Shown: positions 1 to 7,599 of the stretch, in pieces
Numbering within the stretch: the first letter of the stretch is position 1
Layout: every line of letters starts with the position of its first letter
Source of the DNA: Rubrivivax gelatinosus IL144
GTDB lineage: Bacteria; Pseudomonadota; Gammaproteobacteria; Burkholderiales; Burkholderiaceae_C
Length of the DNA stretch: 64,000 nucleotides
Direction of reading: 5' to 3'
Assembly: GCF_000284255.1 (NCBI RefSeq)
Contig: NC_017075.1
Span: forward strand, 4,979,254 to 5,043,253
The notes under the pieces: generated by a model
Told to the model about the DNA's origin: nothing
Seen by the model: the letters and a program-made list of their open reading frames with translations, nothing else
The model's database searches: none
Translations under genes and position numbers: made by a program

Positions 1-1028
1 AAGCCCCAGACGAGCAGCGCGACGAGCAGCAGGCCCAGCGGCACGCCGTTCCAGACCAGCAAGTCGAGCACGATGTTGTGGGCGTGCTCGATGTTTTCGC
101 CGACATAGGGCCTGTCGGCCGCGACACTGTGCTGGGCACGGGCGACCTGCTGCCAGCCGTAGCCCGACCACGGCTGCTGCCGCAGCGCATCGAGCATCGC
201 GGTCCAGTGCGCATAACGAGTCCCCGGCTGTACAGCCTGTTCGAGCGACCTGCCCGAACTGAGGCCCAGCCAATCGTTGAACGCCGGCCAGCCCGCGGCC
301 AGCAGTGCGAAGCCGACGGCGAGCGCGACGGCCTCCCGGCGGGCCAGCGCCCACCGGGTGCGGGCGCCGACGGTCAAGGCGATGACGAGCAATGCGGCGA
401 TCTGAAGCCAGCCCGTGCGCGAGCCGGACATCACCATGCCGAACAGCAGCCATGCCGTACACAGGAAGAAGACGGCCTTGCCGATGCGAGCCGACTGGAA
501 CAGCAGACCCGCGGCCGAAATCCCGAGCAGCGCCACGGTGCACAAGTGATTCGCCTGCGCGACGTTGCCGAACGGGCGCGTGCCCGGCGGCAGGTCGACC
601 TGCCAGACGCCGAGCGGGGCCACCTGCATCCATTGGGCCAGCGCGATGCCCACCGACAGGGCCGCGCTGGCGACCATGACGGCGGCGAGCGAGGTAAGGC
701 CGTCAAGTCGGCGCCCCGAGTCGCCCGGCAATGCGCGACCGAGCATCAGCGCCGCCGCGAATGCGCACAGGTACAGCACGACCATGAGCGCATCGCCGAA
801 GAAGAAGACCTGGCCCGACGCCCATTGGGCCAACGCGACGGCGCTGCCGATGACCAGAACGGCGAGCAGCGAGATGTCGATCCGTGACGGTCCGGCCCAG
901 CACGAGAGCGAGCTTGCCACCAGCACCAATACCAGCCCATCGGACCAGGCCGACACCCAGGGCGCATAGTGGTTGGAGACCAGCCATGCGACCGGCACCA
1001 GCGCAAGCAACACCGCGAACGACCTCAT
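1..1028 (-). CDS. Pilin O-oligosaccharyltransferase, PglL/Wzy_C type (partial, 3' end outside window)
   Basis: The frame begins at an ATG at 1028 preceded by AAAGG and stays open to the left edge, so 342 codons are visible and the C-terminus is missing. The product is a polytopic inner-membrane protein. Visible hallmark blocks are GNVAQANHL (residues 154-162), SGSRTGW (201-207) and, near the edge, GYGWQQV followed by EHAHNIVLDLL. These are typical of Wzy/WaaL-like ligases of the PglL/PilO class, which move a lipid-linked glycan onto periplasmic proteins, classically type IV pilin. It follows the pilin gene on the same strand, with a terminator between them, which supports pilin as the acceptor. 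A true O-antigen ligase or polymerase is the alternative. The family call is firm; the substrate is inferred. Confidence 0.8.
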   Translation of the reverse strand, partial: MRSFAVLLALVPVAWLVSNHYAPWVSAWSDGLVLVLVASSLSCWAGPSRIDISLLAVLVIGSAVALAQWASGQVFFFGDALMVVLYLCAFAAALMLGRALPGDSGRRLDGLTSLAAVMVASAALSVGIALAQWMQVAPLGVWQVDLPPGTRPFGNVAQANHLCTVALLGISAAGLLFQSARIGKAVFFLCTAWLLFGMVMSGSRTGWLQIAALLVIALTVGARTRWALARREAVALAVGFALLAAGWPAFNDWLGLSSGRSLEQAVQPGTRYAHWTAMLDALRQQPWSGYGWQQVARAQHSVAADRPYVGENIEHAHNIVLDLLVWNGVPLGLLLVALLVWG

Positions 1029-1161
1029 TGCGCCTTTCGGGTTCGACACGATCTGGAGAATCTTTCCGCACGAGGTGGCACGCGAGCACGCCGTTTGAGA
1101 CTCCGTGGCGTGTCACGCGGGATCCACGGATACTCTGCTGGATGGCAGGAGCCATCTTCCG

Positions 1162-1190
1162 CAAGAAAAAGGGCAGCCCTCAGGCTGCCC
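1162..1190 (-). terminator. Rho-independent terminator after the pilin gene
   Basis: Read leftwards, an 8-9 bp stem GGGCAGCC/GGCTGCCC with a 3-4 base loop is followed by TTTTTCTT. It lies about 40 bases after the pilin stop and before the glycan-ligase start, so it should make pilin the main product and limit read-through. Confidence 0.88.
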
Positions 1191-1226
1191 TCTCGTCGAA
1201 GCACGAACTGAATATTCGACCGCTGA

Positions 1227-1667
1227 TTACCAGGTCTGGTCGGACTTGCACGAGCCGGGCAGGTACTTCTTGAAGGCCGTGTCAGAGGTGCCGCAGGCCC
1301 ATTCCGTCACCAGGTTGCCGCTGATCGTCGGAACCAGAATGACGTGCCCGGTGACCGGCAGGTTCTGCGTCGTGACCCGGATCTTGCCGCTGCTGCCCTT
1401 CGTCTCGACGGAAGCGACGTACTTCGACGTCGACGAGCTGGACTCGCAACCCCAGGAGTTGTCAGCGCTCGGCAGGCTGCCGGACGAGGTTTGCACGGCT
1501 TCGGTGATGGCCGTGCGGCAGGTCGACGCCGCGAGGACGACTTCGGACACCTTCGCCTTGACGGTGTAGTCCTGGTAGGCCGGCAGCGCGACCGCCGCCA
1601 GGATGCCGATGATCGCGACGACGATCATCAGTTCGATCAGGGTGAAACCTTGTTGCACACGCTTCAT
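1227..1667 (-). CDS. pilA: Type IV pilin major subunit (PilA/PilE type)
   Basis: This 146-aa prepilin starts at ATG 1667, with GGGAG 8 bases upstream; a longer upstream frame is not needed. It has a short leader MKRVQQG cleaved before F8, then [24 protein letters not shown] with the conserved Glu at position +5 of the mature chain, which forms the hydrophobic N-terminal helix and assembly spine. Cysteines sit at residues 50, 74, 125 and 140; the last pair brackets the C-terminal D-region as in group A pilins. It is polymerised into type IV pili for twitching, adhesion and DNA uptake. It is expressed from its own sigma-54 promoter, ends at a strong terminator and has a glycan ligase gene downstream, so it may be glycosylated (inference). 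Confidence 0.95.
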   Translation of the reverse strand: MKRVQQGFTLIELMIVVAIIGILAAVALPAYQDYTVKAKVSEVVLAASTCRTAITEAVQTSSGSLPSADNSWGCESSSSTSKYVASVETKGSSGKIRVTTQNLPVTGHVILVPTISGNLVTEWACGTSDTAFKKYLPGSCKSDQTW

Positions 1668-1720
1668 GGACGGTACTCCCGTGGGGTGAGTGGAAAGGAG
1701 GAATCGAGGACACCCCGCAT

Positions 1721-1738
1721 TTGCAGGGGTCGTGCCAT
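1721..1738 (-). promoter_or_regulatory. Sigma-54 (RpoN) promoter of the pilin gene
   Basis: On the minus strand, TGGCACG-N4-CTGCA matches the RpoN consensus TGGCACG-N4-TTGCA with one change. The invariant GG (-24) and GC (-12) are exactly 10 bases apart. It lies 54 bases upstream of the pilin ATG. PilR/RpoN control of pilin is well established in proteobacteria, so the site is both well placed and well matched. Confidence 0.85.
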
Positions 1739-1767
1739 GCGGCAAAGCGTCGACTGGTTCACACCCG

Positions 1768-1837
1768 CTGACGAAAAACGTCACTTTTCTCGCCCAACGT
1801 GGCGCCGCACCGGGCGCAAAGCGACGTTTTTGGTCAG
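1768..1837. repeat. 70-base imperfect palindrome at the end of the hydrolase gene
   Basis: The left arm 1768-1787 and right arm 1818-1837 are reverse complements at 18 of 20 positions. Inside them CGCCC and GGGCG can extend the stem. The stop codon of the metallo-hydrolase (1834-1836) lies inside the right arm. It could be a transcript-end hairpin or a dispersed palindromic (REP-like) element. I see no second copy in this window. Confidence 0.7.
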
Positions 1838-2619
1838 TCGCCGAGCACCAGCCGCTGGCCGGCGCGCAGCGCGCGCATGCGGTGCGGGCCGGGCAGCGCC
1901 GCGACCTGCGACATCACCTGCTCGACCATGCCCGGCTTGATGTGGGTGATGTAGACGTCCACGCCGCGTGGCAGCCGCGCCAGTTCGTCGCGCAGCAGCG
2001 CCGGGCACAGGTGCTGACTCAGCTCGGCCATCGCACGTTCCTCGTCGTCGAAGGCGGTCTCGACGATCAGCCCGCGCAGGTCCAGCTGCTCCAGGCGCCG
2101 CCACAGCGCCGGCGCCGGGCCGGTGTCGCCGCTGTAGGCCCAGGCGCGGCCGGCGGCGTCGATCAGCGCGAAGCCGACCGCCGGCACGGTGTGCGTGGCC
2201 GGCAGGACTTCCAGCCAACGGCCGCGGCCCAGGTCCAGGCGCTCGCCCACCGCGAAAGGCACGAAGGCCAGCATCGGCTGCTGCGGGCTCGGCAACTGGG
2301 TGAAGTCGGGCCAGATGACGCCGTTGAAGACGTGCGCGTGCAGCGCCGCCAGCGTCTCGGGCAGGGCGTGCACGCGGATCGGCGGCCGTCCGGCCGCGGC
2401 GCGGCGGCGTTTGACGCTGTCGGCCAGCAGGCCGATGGCGAGCACATGGTCCAGGTGCGAGTGGCTGACGAAGACGTCGTCGATGCGCGCCAGTTCGTCG
2501 AGTTCGAGGTCGCCGACGCCGGTGCCGGCATCGACGAGCACATCGTCGTCGACGAGAAACGAGGTGGTTCGGTTGCCGGCGGCGATGGAGCCCGAACAAC
2601 CGAGGACGCGGATCTGCAT
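1834..2619 (-). CDS. Metallo-beta-lactamase-fold hydrolase, cyclic-nucleotide phosphodiesterase-like
   Basis: This 261-aa soluble protein has no signal peptide. It opens with [11 protein letters not shown], the usual first strand and loop of the metallo-beta-lactamase fold. It carries the metal motif HSHLDH at residues 53-58, then PATHTVP (about 158), YSGDTGP (about 183) and ITHIKP near residue 231, giving the expected two-metal ligand set. The general shape resembles class II 3',5'-cyclic-nucleotide phosphodiesterases and tRNase Z/RNase-type hydrolases; I cannot fix the substrate. It is the last gene of a leftward run with FHA, PP2C and kinase genes, 177 bases after the FHA stop. A signalling role is inference. 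Its stop codon falls inside a large palindrome. Confidence 0.8.
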   Translation of the reverse strand: MQIRVLGCSGSIAAGNRTTSFLVDDDVLVDAGTGVGDLELDELARIDDVFVSHSHLDHVLAIGLLADSVKRRRAAAGRPPIRVHALPETLAALHAHVFNGVIWPDFTQLPSPQQPMLAFVPFAVGERLDLGRGRWLEVLPATHTVPAVGFALIDAAGRAWAYSGDTGPAPALWRRLEQLDLRGLIVETAFDDEERAMAELSQHLCPALLRDELARLPRGVDVYITHIKPGMVEQVMSQVAALPGPHRMRALRAGQRLVLGD

Positions 2620-2796
2620 GAGGCGGTGGGTCGACCGCCGATGCGCCGACGGGAGAACCGATGCTGACCGTCGCCGCCGGCCGGCGCAAGCCGCGAAATC
2701 GACGTCCGGCCCGCTTTACCGAGGGGTGCAGGCGTTGCCGGCGGGCTTAACGTGAAGATCGTCACGCGGCGACGCAGACGCCGCCCCGAACCGCCT

Positions 2797-3462
2797 TCAG
2801 TGGTGGATGAACTGCATCGCCGTGCCGGCGAGTTCGATGACGTCGCCGTTGCGCAGCGGCACCGAGTCGCCGACCAGCGGCACGCCGTTGACGCTCGGCC
2901 GGTTGACGCCTTCGACGTGCGAGAAGGCGTAGCCGTTGGGACGCCGCGTGATCGAGGCCACCTGCACGCCGGGCTTGCCGACCGTCGTGACGACCTTGGT
3001 CAGCATGACCTCGCGTCCGGCGGCCGCACCGTTGAGCACCTTGATCGACGCGCTGCCCGAGGCCGCCGCGGCGATGATCGGCGCGTGGCCCGAGCGCGTC
3101 GGGCCGGCCGACGTGAACGGCGGCGGCGTCGAAGCCGCGGGGCGCATGACCAGCGTCTTCTCGTAGTCCGAGTTCTCTTCGGTCAGGTACTTGATCTTGT
3201 ACTTGCCGATCTCGACGGTGTCATTGTGCGCCAGCAGCTGCTTCTTGATCGCCTTGCCGTTGATGTAGGTGCCGTTGGTGCTGTTGAGGTCTTCGATGAA
3301 GACGTCGGCCCCGACCATCTGCAGCACCGCGTGCTCGCCGCTGACGGCGAGGTTGTCGATGACGATGTCGTTGTACGGGCGCCGCCCGAGCGTCGTCTTG
3401 TCCTTGGTGATCTGGACTTCCTTGATGACGACACCGTCGAGCGAAACGACCAGCTTGCCCAT
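2797..3462 (-). CDS. FHA-domain protein (two FHA-like modules)
   Basis: The start at ATG 3462 has TGAGG upstream; the longer frame runs into the preceding phosphatase gene. The 221-aa protein has a complete N-terminal FHA domain: TLGRRPYNDIVI (24-35), SGEHAV (41-46) and LNSTNGTYING (59-69), which hold the Arg, Ser, His and Asn that bind phosphothreonine. A linker rich in Ala, Pro and Thr (about 105-140) leads to a second, degenerate FHA-like half with RPSVNGVPL near residue 190. No membrane segment is seen. Known FHA proteins read Thr phosphorylation by Hanks-type kinases. The kinase and phosphatase genes directly upstream on the same strand make it the likely phospho-reader of this group. 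Confidence 0.88.
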   Translation of the reverse strand: MGKLVVSLDGVVIKEVQITKDKTTLGRRPYNDIVIDNLAVSGEHAVLQMVGADVFIEDLNSTNGTYINGKAIKKQLLAHNDTVEIGKYKIKYLTEENSDYEKTLVMRPAASTPPPFTSAGPTRSGHAPIIAAAASGSASIKVLNGAAAGREVMLTKVVTTVGKPGVQVASITRRPNGYAFSHVEGVNRPSVNGVPLVGDSVPLRNGDVIELAGTAMQFIHH

Positions 3463-3550
3463 TCGAGACCTCAGATGTGCCGACCGTCTGCGGCGGCGTG
3501 CGAGTCGCCTGCCAGGATGGGACCGGCCAGGCGGGATGCGTGGAGAACGA

Positions 3551-4345
3551 CTAGCGGCGGAAGGGCCACCAGGACCGGCCAGAAGCCCCGGAGCCCCCGG
3601 AAACGCGCACCAGGATGACCGAGATATTATCCCTTCCCCCTGCGGCATTGGCCGCGTCAATAAGGGTGCGACACCCCTCGTCAAGGGACTCGCCGCAGGC
3701 CGCCAGCAGGCGGCCGATCGCGCCGTCGTCGAGCATGTCCGACAGGCCGTCGGAGCACAGCAGGTACAGGTCGCCGGGCATCACGTCGTGCGGATGCATC
3801 TCCAGCAGCACGGTGTCCTCGACGCCGACGGCGCGCGTGACCAGGTTCTTGTTGGCCGAGAACGCCGCCTGTTCGGGCGTGATCAGGCCGGCGTCGATCT
3901 GCTCCTGCAGCAGCGAGTGGTCGCGCGTGATCTGCTGCAGCCGGCCGGCGCGCATGCGGTAGGCCCGCGAGTCGCCGACGTGGCCGACGATGACCCGGCT
4001 TTCGCGGAAGACAGCGACGACCAGCGTCGTGCCCATGCCGGCGTACTGGGGGTTGGCGTTGGCGGCGTTGAAGATCGCGCGGTTGGCGTTGTCCACGCAG
4101 ATGTCCATCGCGCGGCGCACGTCGGCGTCGCCGGCCTGGGCGCCGGCTTCCTGCAGCCAGCGGCCGAGTTCGCGCACGATGAAGCTGGTGGCCATCTGGC
4201 TGGCCACTTCGCCGGCGTTGTAGCCGCCCATGCCGTCGGCCAGCACGGCCAGCGAGGTGCCCTCGTCGATCGCAACCGAGTCTTCGTTGTTGCTGCGCGC
4301 ACGGCCGGTATCGAGGGCCGAGCAGAACTCGGTCGTCATCGGCAT
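3551..4345 (-). CDS. PP2C-type Ser/Thr protein phosphatase
   Basis: This 264-aa soluble protein starts at ATG 4345 (GAGG 8 bases upstream; an ATG at 4339 is an alternative). It carries the PP2C metal and catalytic blocks in order: RSNNEDS (18-24), ADGMGGYNAGE (37-47), GHVGDSRAYR (about 121), the HSLLQEQ region, CSDGLSDM (about 198) and GGRDNISVI (about 237). It should remove phosphate from Ser/Thr residues placed by the adjacent kinase. A Gly/Ser-Trp-Arg tail ends the protein and no membrane anchor is visible. It is 76 bases downstream of the kinase gene and 88 bases upstream of the FHA gene, consistent with a single transcript. Confidence 0.93.
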   Translation of the reverse strand: MPMTTEFCSALDTGRARSNNEDSVAIDEGTSLAVLADGMGGYNAGEVASQMATSFIVRELGRWLQEAGAQAGDADVRRAMDICVDNANRAIFNAANANPQYAGMGTTLVVAVFRESRVIVGHVGDSRAYRMRAGRLQQITRDHSLLQEQIDAGLITPEQAAFSANKNLVTRAVGVEDTVLLEMHPHDVMPGDLYLLCSDGLSDMLDDGAIGRLLAACGESLDEGCRTLIDAANAAGGRDNISVILVRVSGGSGASGRSWWPFRR

Positions 4346-4421
4346 CTCTCGAACCTCGGGCTGACGGTCATGGTTTTTTGCGATTGTGCAACGGAAGAAC
4401 CTCGCAGGAATCGTCAGCTCG

Positions 4422-5300
4422 TCAAGGGCGTGACATCGGTCCTGCCGCGGCCGCGTCGATCGTCTGGAGGACGTCCTCCAGCGCCTTGGCCACCTCGTCG
4501 GCCGAAGCCGGACGCTGCGCCGGCGGTTTGGCGAGCAGGCGCGCGACGATGCCGGTCAGCGCCGGCGGCAGGCCGGGGCGCAGGCGGGCGAGGTCCGGCG
4601 CCGGCTGCTCGGCCACCTGGCGCAGCAGTTCGCCCAGCGACGGCGACTCGTGCGGCCGGCGGCCGGCCAGCAGCTCGAACAGGGTGACACCCAGCGCGTA
4701 CAGGTCGCCGCGCGGCGTGGCCGGCGCCCCGGCGAGCTGCTCGGGCGCCAGGTAGGCCGGCGAGCCGAGCACGAGCCCGGTACGCGTGCTGTCGCCGTCG
4801 GCGCGGCGGGCGAGGCCGAAGTCGGTCAGCGTGACGCGGCGGCTGCTCCAGTCGACGATGACGTTGGACGGCTTGAGATCGCGGTGCACGACGCCGCGCC
4901 CGTGGGCGTAGGCCAGCGCACGCGCGACCCGGGCCATCACGCCGATCACCACCGGCTCGGGCAACAGGCGCGCCGCGTGGGTGTAGCGCTCCAGGCTGCA
5001 GCCGGGCAGCAGCTCCATCACCAGCCAGGGGCCGGCGTCGTCGTGGCCGGCGTCGAGCACACGCACGATGTCGGGGTGCTGCAGCCGCCGCGTCGTCTCG
5101 GCCTCGGCGGCGAAGCGGCGCGCCGCCTCGGCGCGCCGGCGCGAATCGGCGATCGTCGCGCGCAGCCGCTTGAAGGCGACCTGCTCGCCGCTGGCCAGTC
5201 GGGTGGCGACGAAAACCTCGCCGTGCTCGCCCGAGCCCAGACGGCTGGCGAGGCGGTATCCGCCCACGACGGGGCCGACGGCAGGGGTCTCGGGGCGCAC
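4422..5300 (-). CDS. Hanks-type Ser/Thr protein kinase
   Basis: This 292-aa protein is a complete kinase domain and little else. It shows the glycine loop LGSGEHGEV (21-29), VAFK with Lys44, VVHRDLKPSN with catalytic Asp141, TDFG with Asp160, and SPAYLAPEQ and GDLYALGVTLFELLAGRRP in the C-lobe. Unlike PknB-type kinases it has no transmembrane segment and no PASTA sensor, so it is probably cytosolic and takes its input from another protein. It heads a leftward group with PP2C phosphatase, FHA protein and metallo-hydrolase. The same overall arrangement accompanies type VI secretion in other proteobacteria, but no secretion gene is in this window. Targets are unknown. Confidence 0.93.
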   Translation of the reverse strand: MRPETPAVGPVVGGYRLASRLGSGEHGEVFVATRLASGEQVAFKRLRATIADSRRRAEAARRFAAEAETTRRLQHPDIVRVLDAGHDDAGPWLVMELLPGCSLERYTHAARLLPEPVVIGVMARVARALAYAHGRGVVHRDLKPSNVIVDWSSRRVTLTDFGLARRADGDSTRTGLVLGSPAYLAPEQLAGAPATPRGDLYALGVTLFELLAGRRPHESPSLGELLRQVAEQPAPDLARLRPGLPPALTGIVARLLAKPPAQRPASADEVAKALEDVLQTIDAAAAGPMSRP

Positions 5301-5405
5301 GGGCGACAGCGGCGACGGTCAGGGCGAATGCCAACTTGCGACGCTAGCACAGGCCCGCGGCCGCGCCCCGCGACCCGGTCACGGGGGACACCCGCGTTCG
5401 TGTGT

Positions 5406-5858
5406 TCAGTCGCTGAGCGCGAGCACCGTCGCCATGCCGGTGGCCACCGCGATGCCGGCGCTCCAGCGCGTGTCCTCGGCCGGAGGCTGGTCGGCGCTGA
5501 CCGGCGCCATCGTCGCGCCGAGCTTGGGGCGACGGGCGTCGAGCAGGCGCAGATCGGCGCCGAGGCGGCGCCGCAGGCGTTCGCTGACTTCGGGCAGCGG
5601 CGCGCGCGCGACCATCCACTCGCGCTCGCCCGGCACCGCGGCGAAGGCCGGCTCCAGACGCTGGCGCAGCGTGCGCGCCCACTGCTCGCGCCAGTTCTCG
5701 CGGCTGCGGTGCGAGACCCACTTGCCGATACGGTGCGTCAGCTTGGGCGCGCAGCCGACGATGACCCAGCGCGTCGGTGCGGCGGCCTCGGCGAGCATCG
5801 GCGCCAGGATGCGCCGCGCGTGCTCGGCGTCGTCGACGAAGACAGCGATCTGTTCCAT
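5406..5858 (-). CDS. Conserved hypothetical protein, 150 aa
   Basis: The start at ATG 5858 is set by GAGGAG 6 bases upstream. I do not recognise a named domain. The first strand-helix pattern (MEQIAVFVDDAEHARRILAPML) and the later WVIVGCAP segment look like an alpha/beta nucleotide-binding or universal-stress-like fold. A basic, Trp/Arg-rich middle follows (residues about 40-65), and a short hydrophobic stretch (AGIAVATGMATVLAL) ends the chain. Its ATG comes 16 bases after the stop of the upstream TerC gene, so the two are probably co-transcribed and under the same manganese riboswitch. A role linked to metal or envelope stress would be a guess from context only. Confidence 0.75.
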   Translation of the reverse strand: MEQIAVFVDDAEHARRILAPMLAEAAAPTRWVIVGCAPKLTHRIGKWVSHRSRENWREQWARTLRQRLEPAFAAVPGEREWMVARAPLPEVSERLRRRLGADLRLLDARRPKLGATMAPVSADQPPAEDTRWSAGIAVATGMATVLALSD

Positions 5859-5874
5859 GGCTTCTCCTCGTGAC

Positions 5875-6576
5875 TCAGGCGGCGTGCGGCGGTTCCGCAC
5901 GATCTGCCGGGCGGGCACGGCGCGCCGCCCACCAGCCGGCGGCCAGCACGCCGCAGACCAGCACCGTGTAGGTGGCGACGCGCGCGATCAGGTTCGGGTC
6001 GTAGACCTCGTCGAGCAGCGGCTCGCCGACGATCATCTTCGCCGCGGTGAAGGCCAGCACGCCGGCGCCGACGTAGGTGATGACCGGGTAGCGGTCGACG
6101 AGCTTCAACACCAGCGAGCTGCCCCAGACGACGATCGGGATGCTGATCAGCAGGCCGATGACGACTAGATCGAAGCTGCCGTGGGCCGCACCGGCGACGC
6201 CGAGCACGTTGTCCACGCCCATCAGCGCGTCGGCGACGATGATCGTGCGCATCGCGCCCCAGAAGGTCGTCGCGACGACGCCGTGCTCGCCTTCCTCGCC
6301 TTGCGGCGCGAGCAGCTTGTAGGCGATCCAGACCAGGCCCAGACCGCCGACCAGCATCAGCCCGGGGATCTGCAGCAGCCAGACCACGGCCAGCGTCATC
6401 GCCGAGCGCACGACGACGGCGCCGACCGTGCCCCAGACGATGGCGCGCTTGCGCAGGCTTTCGGGCAGCTGGCGCGCGGCCAGCGCGATGACGATCGCGT
6501 TGTCGCCGGCGAGGACGAGATCGATCAGGATGATGGCGGCGAGCGCCGAGAACCAGGCGGGCGAGAAGAACTCCAT
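5875..6576 (-). CDS. TerC-family integral membrane protein (YkoY/YjbE-like, manganese-linked)
   Basis: This 233-aa protein starts at ATG 6576, with GGAG 6 bases upstream. It has about seven membrane segments and the two family signatures: IDLVLAGDNAIVIALA near residue 19 and VADALMGVDNVLGVAGAAHG near residue 115, each bearing acidic residues placed in the membrane. Known TerC/YkoY members export Mn2+, partly to metallate exported enzymes. A riboswitch of the yybP-ykoY class lies in its leader, which strongly supports manganese as the cue. A second TerC paralogue lies upstream. The basic, Arg-rich C-terminus is cytosolic or periplasmic; topology was not computed. Confidence 0.9.
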   Translation of the reverse strand: MEFFSPAWFSALAAIILIDLVLAGDNAIVIALAARQLPESLRKRAIVWGTVGAVVVRSAMTLAVVWLLQIPGLMLVGGLGLVWIAYKLLAPQGEEGEHGVVATTFWGAMRTIIVADALMGVDNVLGVAGAAHGSFDLVVIGLLISIPIVVWGSSLVLKLVDRYPVITYVGAGVLAFTAAKMIVGEPLLDEVYDPNLIARVATYTVLVCGVLAAGWWAARRARPADRAEPPHAA

Positions 6577-6639
6577 GCGGACTCCGGGCGAGAACAAACG
6601 ACGGCGGGCAGGCCGCGTGCGCGGCATGCCCTGGCGTCG

Positions 6640-6776
6640 AAGGTCTCGCTCGGCTGGAGTTGTATGGTTGTCGCCCGACGGACCGGAAGCAAAGCTTCGT
6701 ACTGACGGCCCTGTCGTCGTCCGACGCCGACCGTTGTCCTCCTGGTCGGGCCGGCGGGAGCTACTCCCCTTCGGTC
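6640..6776 (-). ncRNA. yybP-ykoY (Mn2+) riboswitch
   Basis: Read leftwards, the RNA begins with the diagnostic GGGGAGUAGC (6769-6760). It continues with a variable stem and a CCGUCAGUACG segment, then AACCAUAC, and closes with AGCGAGACCUU (6650-6640). These are the conserved blocks of the yybP-ykoY family, which senses Mn2+ and switches on exporters of the TerC and MntP type. It ends 64 bases before the TerC start at 6576. A CCGCG/CGCGG hairpin in that gap may belong to the expression platform. Confidence 0.92.
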
Positions 6777-6823
6777 CGGGGATGATAACCAGCGAACCCG
6801 CGGCCGCAGCTTCGTGCGGCTAC

Positions 6824-7516
6824 TTACTCCGTGCGCTCCTTGGCGGCGCGGCGCTGCAGCAGCATGCCGATGCCGACGACAAGCGCGGCGCCGATGGCGC
6901 CGGCGGTGTTGATCACCGCGTGCGGCAGCTCGCCGAAGCGCTCGACGACGGCCGGATCGGTCATCAGCATCTCGCCGGCCAGGAAGCCCAGCAGCGCGGC
7001 GCCGGCGGTGACGATCAGCGGGAACCGCTCCATCACGCGCAGCAGCAGCGTGCTGCCGAAGATGATCAGCGGGATGCTGACGGCCAGGCCGATGACCAGC
7101 AGCGGCACGTCGCCGTTGGCCGCGGCGGCCACCGCCAGCACGTTGTCCAGGCTCATCACGAGGTCGGCGACGAGGATCGTGCGGATCGCGGCCAGCATGC
7201 CGCCCTGGCCTTTGCCGACGCCGTCGTCGTCCCCGTCGTCGTCCTCGCGCAGCAGGTCGACGCCGATGTACAGCAGCGCCAGCGCGCCGACGATCTTCAG
7301 GAAGGGCAGCTGCAGCAGGCGCGCGGCGACGATGGTCAGCACGATCCGCATCACGATCGCCGCGGCGCTGCCCCAGAAGATCGCCTTCTTCTGCTGGTGC
7401 GCCGGCAGGGCCCGCGCGGCCAGCGCGATGACCACGGCGTTGTCGCCGGACAGCAGGATGTTGACCCAGATGATCGAGCCGAGGGCGGCCCAGAAGGCCG
7501 GCGAAGTGAGGTCCAT
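6824..7516 (-). CDS. TerC-family integral membrane protein (second paralogue)
   Basis: This 230-aa, seven-segment membrane protein has the same two signature blocks as its neighbour: LLSGDNAVVIALAARAL near residue 22 and VADLVMSLDNVLAVAAAANG near residue 120. It differs by an acidic loop (EDDDGDDDG, about residues 91-99) between the halves, which could bind cations. It lies upstream of the riboswitch-controlled paralogue and lacks a recognisable riboswitch of its own in its 83-base leader. The pair may therefore be regulated differently although related in function. Mn2+ or Ca2+ export is the family expectation, and the acidic loop's role is inference. Confidence 0.88.
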   Translation of the reverse strand: MDLTSPAFWAALGSIIWVNILLSGDNAVVIALAARALPAHQQKKAIFWGSAAAIVMRIVLTIVAARLLQLPFLKIVGALALLYIGVDLLREDDDGDDDGVGKGQGGMLAAIRTILVADLVMSLDNVLAVAAAANGDVPLLVIGLAVSIPLIIFGSTLLLRVMERFPLIVTAGAALLGFLAGEMLMTDPAVVERFGELPHAVINTAGAIGAALVVGIGMLLQRRAAKERTE

Positions 7517-7599
7517 GGAGTTGTCTTGTGGTCGGCGCGCGGCCGAGTGTAGGCAGACGACGGGGGCTTCCGGTGCGTGGAACTACGCAGCCTCGCTGC

